DNA from: Eleftheria terrae
Lineage (GTDB): Bacteria > Pseudomonadota > Gammaproteobacteria > Burkholderiales > Burkholderiaceae_C
NCBI RefSeq assembly: GCF_030419005.1
Contig: NZ_CP106953.1
Coordinates: forward strand, 1-64,000
Reading direction: 5' to 3'
Length of the DNA: 64,000 bases
Shown here in pieces: positions 26,048 to 35,000 of the stretch; the first letter of the stretch is position 1, and each line of letters begins with the position of its first letter. The notes under the pieces are model-generated. The model saw only the letters and a program-made list of their open reading frames with translations. It ran no database searches and was not told the origin of the DNA. Made by a program: the position numbers and the translations under genes.

Positions 26048-29000
26048 TTACCCGCGCAGGCGCAGCGGCTGCCGCACCGAGTGCCATTCGCGTCCCTGGC
26101 CGGTTTGGGCCAGGGCCTCTCCGCGCAGCAGCTGCGAGGTGAGGGCGGGCCGGCCGAGCGAGCCTCCGCGCTCGGCGGACTTCACCCGGAACAGGACGGT
26201 GGCCTCGCGGCCCTGGGTGTCCCGGGCCGTCACCTTGAGCCGCAGATCGAGCTCCTCGCCGGCCGGTGGCTCGCCGATGAACACGCCGGCCTTGCCGTCG
26301 AAGCGCAGCCAGCGGGGCAGGGGGCGCCCGTCAGCCAGGGTGGCGACCAGTTGCAGCGACTCGTTCGCGTCGGTGTGCACGAAGGCATCGGCCGGCACCT
26401 GCAGGCGCAGCACGGGCGCCGCGGGCACCAGTTGGTCCTCGACGCCGCGGAACACCTGCAGGCTGGGCTGGGCGGCAGGCGTCACCATGGCCCTGAAGCC
26501 GCTTGACCGGGTGTAGATGTCGCCGACATCGCTGTGGTCTGCATCGAAGGTGCGTGCCGCCACGGTGGCGGCATATGCGGCATCGACCGAGAGCAGGTTG
26601 CTCGGCAGCGCCGATGGCAGCAGCGCCTGTGGCAGCTCGAAGGCCTGAGGCGGCGCGAAGGCGGCTGGCAGCGCCACCTCGACCGGCGCCGCGGGGAGCG
26701 GCCCTGCGGCTGGCACCGGCGCGGTTTCCGGCACAGGCAGGGGGGCTGGTACGGGTACCGGGGCCGGGGAAGGGCGGTCGTCATCCAACGCCGGGAAGCC
26801 AGCGTCGCCAGGGAGGTTGGCCTCGCCGCTGGTGTTCTGTGCCAGGTAGACGTCGCCGCTGCCGTGGTCGTCGATGGTCGCGGCCCCCGATGCCACTGCG
26901 CCACCGGTGGCCTGGGCACTGAGCGCGAAGCTGTGGGCGCCTTCGTCGAGGCTGTCGTTGGTGACGGCGGTGCGCACCAGCAGCCGGCCGTTGTCCTGCA
27001 GGGTGACCCAGCTGCCAGGCAGGTAGGCCACCCATGCATCGCCAACGTATACCTCCAGCCGAGGCAGCGCCGGATCGAGGCCGCCGTAGTCGTTGCCATC
27101 CGCACTGCCCGCGAGCGTGGCGAGCTGCACCCGCTGGTCCGCGGCGCCGGTGATGGTGAAGAGCACGTAGGGTGACGCTTCGTTGACGGTCGGGTTTGTC
27201 ACGGCCAGCGGGCGGTCGTCGTCGCGCAAGGCGGCCGCATCCACCGTGCCGTCGGGCCGGTAGATGGTTCCGGTGCCATCGTCCTTGAGCGTGGCGGTGC
27301 CGGCACTGGCTGCGCCGCCTGCCGGGGTGGCGGTCAGGGTGAAGGTCTCGTTGTTGTCGGCGATGCTGTCGTTGGTGATGGAGGTGCGCGCCAGCAGCAC
27401 GCCGCCTGCGGGCAGCGTGACAGCGGCGGTGTACGCCGTCCAGGTGGTGCCGCCATCGAGCGAGACTTCCAGCGCCGAGCCGCCGAAGTCGACCCCCGTG
27501 CCGGTGGCGCTGCCGGCACCCAGGGACAAGCTGAGGCTCTGGCCGGCGATGCCGGTGACGGTGAAGACGGCATGAGGCGAGCCTTCGTTGACGGTGGGGC
27601 TGCTGACGGTCAGCGCCCGGTCGTCATCCTTGGGTGCCGAGGGGTCGACGGTGCCATTGGGCCCGTAGACATCGCCGGTGCCATCGTCCATGATGGTGGC
27701 GGTGCCGACGCTGGCGGCGCCGCCTGCCGGCGTGGCCGTGAGCGTGAAGGTCTCGTTGTTGTCGGCGATGCTGTCGTTGGTGATGGAGGTGCGCGCCAGC
27801 AGCACGCCGCCTGCGGGCAGCGTGACAGCGGCGGTGTACGCCGTCCAGGTGGTGCCGCCATCGAGCGAGACTTCCAGCGCCGAGCCGCCGAAGTCGACGC
27901 CCGTGCCGGTGGCACTGCCGGCACCCAGTGACAGGCTCAGGCTCTGGCCGGCGATACCAGTGACGGTGAACACGGCGTGAGGCGAGCTTTCGTTGACGGT
28001 GGGGCTGCTCACCGTGATCGCTCGGTCGTCGTCCTTGGATGCCGAAGGATCGACGGTGCCATTGGGCCCGTAGACATCGCCGGTGCCATCGTCCTTGATG
28101 GTGGCGGTGCCGACGCTGGCGGCGCCGCCCGCCGGCGTGGCCGTGAGCGTGAAGGTCTCGTTGTTGTCGGCGATACCGTCATTCGTGATGGAGGTGCGCG
28201 CCATCAGCACGCCGCCTGCGGGCAGCGTGACAGCGGCGGTGTACGCCGTCCAGGTGGTGCCGCCATCGAGTGAGACCTCCAACGCCGAGCCACCGAAGTC
28301 GACGCCCGTGCCGGTGGCACTGCCGGCACCCAGGGACAGGCTCAGGCTCTGGCCGGCGATACCAGTGACGGTGAACACGGCGTGAGGCGAGCTTTCGTTG
28401 ACGGTGGGGCTGCTCACCGTGATCGCTCGGTCGTCGTCCTTGGATGCCGAAGGATCGACGGTGCCATTGGGCCCGTAGACATCGCCGGTGCCATCGTCCT
28501 TGATGGTGGCGGTGCCGACGCTGGCGGCGCCGCCCGCCGGCGTGGCCGTGAGCGTGAAGGTCTCGTTGTTGTCGGCGATACCGTCATTCGTGATGGAGGT
28601 ACGCGCCAGCAGCACGCCGCCTGCGGGCAGCGTGACAGCGGAGGTGTACGCCGTCCAGGTGGTGCCGCCATCAAGCGAGACCTCCAGCGCCGAGCCGCCG
28701 AAGTCGACGCCTGTGCCGGTGGCACTGCCGGCGCCCAGGGTCAGGCTCACGCTCTGACCGGCGACGCCGGTGACGGTGAACACGGCGTGAGGCGAGCCTT
28801 CGTTGACGGTGGGACTGCTCACCGCCACCGCGCGATCATCGTCCTTCGATGCCGACGGATCGACGGTGCCGTTGGGACCATAAATGTCGCCGGTGCCATC
28901 GTCCTTGATGGTGGCGGTGCCGACGCTGGCGGCGCCGCCTGCCGGCGTGGCCGTGAGCGTGAAGGTCTCGTTGTTGTCGGCGATGTTGTCGTTGGTGATG

Positions 29001-32000
29001 GAGGTGCGCGCCAGCAGCACGCCGCCTGCGGGCAGCGTGACAGCGGCGGTGTACGCCGTCCAGGTGGTGCCGCCATCGAGCGAGACCTCCAACGCCGAGC
29101 CGCCGAAGTCGACGCCCGTGCCGGTGGCACTGCTGGCACCCAGGGTCAGGCTGAGGCTCTGGCCGGCGATGCCGGTGACCGTGAACACGGCGTGAGGCGA
29201 GCCTTCGTTGACGGTGGGACTGCTCACGGTCAGCGCTCGGTCGTCATCCTTGGATGCCGAAGGATCGACGGTGCCATTGGGCCCGTAGACATCCCCGGTG
29301 CCATCGTCCTTGATGGTGGCGGTGCCGACGCTGGCGGCGCCGCCTGCCGGCGTGGCCGTGAGCGTGAAGGTCTCGTTGTTGTCGGCGATGTTGTCGTTGG
29401 TGATGGAAGTGCGCGCCAGCAGCGCGCCGCCTGCGGGCAGCGTGACAGCGGCGGTGTACGCCGTCCAGGTGGTGCCGCCATCGAGCGAGACCTCCAGCGC
29501 CGAGCCGCCGAAGTCGACGCCCGTGCCGGTGGCACTGCCGGCACCCAGGGACAAGCTGAGGCTCTGGCCGGCGATGCCGGTGACGGTGAACACGGCGTGA
29601 GGCGAGCCTTCGTTGACGGTGGGGCTGCTCACGGTCAGCGCCCGGTCGTCATCCTTGGAGGCTGAAGGATCGACGGTGCCATTCGGCCCGTAGATGACCC
29701 CAGTGCCATCGTCCTTGATGGTGGCGGTGCCGACGCTGGCGACGCCGCCCGCCGGCGTGGCCGTGAGCGTGAAGGTCTCGTTGTTGTCGGCGATGTTGTC
29801 GTTGGTGATGGAGGTGCGCGCCAGCAGCACGCCGCCCGCGGGCAGCGTGACAGCGGCGGTGTACGCCGTCCAGCTGGTACCGCCATCGAGCGAAACCTCC
29901 AGCGCCGAGCCGCCGAAATCCACACCTGCACCCGCGGCCGTGCCGGCGCCGAGCGCCAGGCTCAGGCTCTGGCCGGCGATGCCGGTGACGGTGAAGACGG
30001 CATGAGGCGAGCCTTCGTTGACCGTGGGGCTGCTCACCGTGATCGCTCGGTCGTCATCCTTGGATGCCGAGAGATCGACCGTGCCATTGGGCCCAAAAAT
30101 GTCGCCGGTACCATCGTCCTTGATGGTGGCGGTGCCGACGCTGGCGGTGCCGCCCGCCGGCGTGGCCGTGAGCGTGAAGGTCTCGTTGTTGTCGGCGATG
30201 TTGTCGTTGGTGATGGAGGTGCGCGCCAGCAGCACGCCGCCTGCGGGCAGCGTGACAGCGGCGGTGTACGCCGTCCAGGTGGTGCCGCCATCGAGCGAGA
30301 CCTCCAACGCCGAGCCGCCGAAGTCGACGCCCGTGCCGGTGGCACTGCTGGCACCCAGGGTCAGGCTGAAGCTCTGGCCGGCGATGCCGGTGACCGTGAA
30401 CACGGCGTGAGGCGAGCCTTCGTTGACGGTGGGACTGCTCACGGTCAGCGCTCGGTCGTCATCCTTGGATGCCGAAGGATCGACCGTGCCATTGGGCCCG
30501 TAGACATCGCCGGTGCCATCGTCCTTGATGGTGGCGGTGCCGACGCTGGCGGCGCCGCCTGCCGGCGTGGCCGTGAGCGTGAAGGTCTCGTTGTTGTCGG
30601 CGATGTTGTCGTTGGTGATGGAAGTGCGCGCCAGCAGCGCGCCGCCTGCGGGCAGCGTGACAGCGGCGGTGTACGCCGTCCAGGTGGTGCCGCCATCGAG
30701 CGAGACCTCCAGCGCCGAGCCGCCGAAGTCGACGCCCGTGCCGGTGGCACTGCCGGCACCCAGGGACAAGCTGAGGCTCTGGCCGGCGATGCCGGTGACG
30801 GTGAACACGGCGTGAGGCGAGCCTTCGTTGACGGTGGGGCTGCTCACGGTCAGCGCCCGGTCGTCATCCTTGGAGGCTGAAGGATCGACGGTGCCATTCG
30901 GCCCATAGATGACCCCAGTGCCATCGTCCTTGATGGTGGCGGTGCCGACGCTGGCGACGCCGCCCGCCGGCGTGGCCGTGAGCGTGAAGGTCTCGTTGTT
31001 GTCGGCGATGTTGTCGTTGGTGATGGAGGTGCGCGCCAGCAGCACGCCGCCCGCGGGCAGCGTGACAGCGGCGGTGTACGCCGTCCAGCTGGTACCGCCA
31101 TCGAGCGAAACCTCCAGCGCCGAGCCGCCGAAATCCACACCTGCACCCGCGGCCGTGCCGGCGCCGAGCGCCAGGCTCAGGCTCTGGCCGGCGATGCCGG
31201 TGACGGTGAAGACGGCATGAGGCGAGCCTTCGTTGACCGTGGGGCTGCTCACCGTGATCGCTCGGTCGTCATCCTTGGATGCCGAGAGATCGACCGTGCC
31301 ATTGGGCCCAAAAATGTCGCCGGTACCATCGTCCTTGATGGTGGCGGTGCCGACGCTGGCGGTGCCGCCCGCCGGCGTGGCCGTGAGCGTGAAGGTCTCG
31401 TTGTTGTCGGCGATACCGTCATTCGTGATGGAGGTACGTGCCAGTAAGGCGCCACCATTGGGCAGCGTGACAGCGGAGGTGTACGCCGTCCAGGTGGTGC
31501 CGCCATCGAGCGAGACCTCCAGCGCCGAGCTCCCGAAATCCACACCTGCACCCGCGGCCGTGCCGGCGCCCAGCACCAGGCTCACGCTCTGGCCAGCCAC
31601 CCCGGACACGGTGAACACGGCATACGGTGAACCTTCGTTGACGGTGGGACTGCTGACAGCCACCGGCCGGTCGTCATCCTTGGCCGCCGACGGGTCCACG
31701 GTGCCATTCGGGCCGTAGACGTCGCCGGTGCCGTCGTCCTTGATCGTCGCGGTGCCACTGGCCGCCAGGCCTCCGACCGGCCGTGCAGCGAGCGTGAAGG
31801 TTTCGCCGTTGTCGGCCACCGCATCGTTCGTGATCGAGGTGCGGACCAGGATCTGCCCCTGGGCAGGCACCGCGACCGCGGTCGTGTACAGCAGCCAGTT
31901 GAGGCCGCCGTCCACCGACACCTCCAGCCCACCGTTGCCGAAGTCGATCCCCCCGCCGGTGGCGCTGCCCGCCGTCAGCGTCAGCTCGATGCGCTGCCCG

Positions 32001-35000
32001 GCGTTGCCGGTCACCGTGAACACGGCATGCGGCGACCCCTCGTTGACCGTGGGACTGCTCACCGACAGCGGCCGGTCGTCGTCCAGTTCCGGATAACCCG
32101 GGTCCACGGCGGTGTTCGGCGTGCCGGTGATATTGCCGGGCAGGAACACGTCGCCGCTGCCGTCGTCAACGATCGCAGCGATGCCAACCGCTTCGCCACC
32201 ACCGGTGGTGCGGGCCACCAGGCCGAAGGTCTCCGCACCTTCGTAGGCCGTGTCGGCGGTGATGGTGGTCCGCACCAGCAACTCGCCGCTGCCGGGCAGC
32301 ACCAGCCCTGCACCGTAGGCAACCCAGGCGCCCTGGCCGCCATTCGCCGCCGGGTCGTAGACCTCCAGCGCCTGGCCGTGATCGGCATTGCCGGCGGTCC
32401 CGTTGCGCAGGCCGAGGTCCACCGACTGGCCGGCGGCGCCCGACACCTTGAAGATCACATGGCCCGATGCTTCATTCACCGTGGCCCCGCCCACTGTCAG
32501 GGGCCGGTCGTCGTCGCGGACGGCGGCGGAGTCATTGCTGCCGTCGGGCAACAGCACGTCGCCGCTGCCCTGGTCGGTGAGCGTGCCCAGGCCGGCGGCG
32601 CTGACGCCGGCCGCGTTGCGGGCAGAGAGTTGCAGGGTCTCGGCCCCTTCGTCGGCGGCATCCTGCAGCACCGCCACGCGCACCAACAACTCGCCGGAAC
32701 CTGGCAGCACCACATAGCCGCCGTTGTAGCCCACCCAGTCGCTGCCGTCATGGAACTCCAGCGCGGGCGCCGTGTCGGTGCCCAGCGTGGCATGGCCGCT
32801 GCCCGTGCCGCTTGCGCCCAGGGTCAGCAGGGCCCGCTGCCCGGCAGCGCCCGAGACGGTGAACACCAGGTAGGGCGACGCCTCGTTCACCGTGGGGCTG
32901 CTCACGCTCAAGGGGCGGGGATCGGGTGACACGGTGATGGACATCGAATCGCTGTCCGCCTGCCCGGACGCGTCCGTCGACACCAGGGTCAGCCGGTCTT
33001 CGCCGCTGAAGCTGTTGCTGGCCTGGTAGCTCAAGGTGGCCAGCAGGCCGTTGATCTCCGCCTGCGTGCCGGTGAGGGTGAGCGATGCACTGCCGTTGCC
33101 GCTGACCTGGCCCGCGCCGCTGCCCACGCTCAGGCTGCCGCTGCGGACCGTGAGCGTGACCGAGGCCAAGTCGCCATCCACATCGGCCACCGAGACACCC
33201 GGGATGGCTGCCGCCTCGTAGTCGTACTGGCTGTGCGAAGGCGGCAGCGTGTTCACCGGAGCGTCCGCGGCGCCCCCCACCGTCACGGTGAGCGCGGCAA
33301 CGCTCGACAGCCCATTGGCGTCGACGGCCTCATAGGTGAAGGTGTCGGTCAGCGTGCCGGCTGCAGCGAGTGCCTTCACGCTCGCGTTGTTGCTGTCGAC
33401 GGTGTAGCGATAGCTGCCGTCGGCGCCGATCACCAGCACACCGTAGAGCCCGTTGAGGGTGGTGCCGCCGGAGCTGCTCGAGCTGCCCGGCGTCACCGCG
33501 GTGGCCGGCGCGCCGGCGCCGGCCGACGCACGCAGCACCGACAGGCTGTCGCCGGCATCGACGTCGCTGTCGTTGGCCAGCACATTGCCCGCCGGATCGC
33601 GGCCGGGAGCGGCCTGGCTGCTTGCCTCGGCGGTAGTGGTGTCGGCCGTCGCCGCTGGCGTGTCGTTGGCGCCCTGCACCGTGACAGCGAACGAGGCGAC
33701 ATCGCTGCCGCTGCCATTCTCCACGCGGTAGAAGAACACCTCGCGCAGGGTGTCGCTGCTGCCGCGCAAGGCCTGCACCGCGGCAGCTGTGTTGTCCACC
33801 GTGTACCGGTAGCTGCCGTCAGCGCCAATGCGCAGCGTGCCGTAGCGGCCCACCAGGCTGGTGCCGTTGACCTCGGTGCTGCCCGGCTGCACGTTGGTGG
33901 CCGTTGGCAGGCTGGTGGCGTCTTCCGACCAGACGCGCGTCAGGCTCAGCCCGCTGCCCACATCGGCCACCGCGCCGCTGGTGCCTGCGCCGGTGAGCAG
34001 GTTGCCGGCCGGATCCACCCCCGGCGTGCCGTTGGCCACCCCGCCGGCCTCCACGGCCACCACGGCGTCGGCGCGTGCGTCAGGCTCGGTGTCATTGGTG
34101 GTGCCTTCGATGGTGATGGACAGCACGGCAGAGCTGCGCAGGCCGCTCGCGTCCGTCATCTGGTAGGTGAAGGTTTCGGTGGCGGTCTGCCCCGCAGCCA
34201 GGCTGTTGTTGGTGATGTGGTAGGTGTAGCTGCCGTTCGCGCCCAGGCTGAGCACGCCGCGCTGGCCCTGGATGTTGCTGCCGGCGGCCATGTTGAACGT
34301 CAGCGCGGTGCTGCTGGACAGGCTCACCGCGGCGCTCAGCGTGATCTGGCCGGTGGTGTAGTCCACCGCCGTCACGGTCGGCGCGCTGCCCGCGCCGGTG
34401 CCGTTGACCGTCATGCCGACCAGCACCGTGCCGCTGATGTTCGACAGCGACAGCGTCGAGGACGCCGGCACGCTGGTGGACGACTGGCCCGTGGTGGTGT
34501 AGTAGTTGCTGCCATTGATCTGGCCGCCCGGGTTGGGCGCCCAGAACTGGATGCTCGCGCCTGCCGGGATGCTCACCGATCGGTTCAGCGTGATGGTGGT
34601 GCCCGAGATCGCGGTGACGGTCACGCGGTTGGCCAGGCTGGCCGGGTTCTTGTCATAGAGCACCGTGCCGTTGGCGGTGACGTGCAGCACGTCACCGACG
34701 TCGACGCCGCTGGTGTTGCCCGGTGTTCCCACCGAGCCCACCGTGATCTGGGTGCCGCTGCTGGAGCCGGTGGCTGCGGCGGTGGCGCTGGCAATCAGTT
34801 GCAGCACGGTCTTGCTGTCGCCGGTGTCCACGTCGTTGTCGTTGGCCAGCACATTGCCGGTCGCGTCCGAGCCGGGGTAGACCGCCGGCGTCGGGCCCGC
34901 TTCCTTGGCCACATTGCGGTCGTTCGCGGCCACCGGCGCGTCGTTGGCGCCGCGCACCGTCACGGTGAGGGTGCTGGTGGAGCTGGCGCCGCTCGCATCC

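Noticed and set aside
26048..26700. RTX (GGxGxDxUx) nonapeptides or a classical type I signal at the adhesin C-terminus
   Set aside because: None could be found; the C-terminus is a Pro-rich linker and an Ig-like domain.
27212..31666. Regularly spaced repeats considered as a CRISPR array
   Set aside because: The unit is 405 bp, in frame and coding, with no unique spacers and no cas genes.
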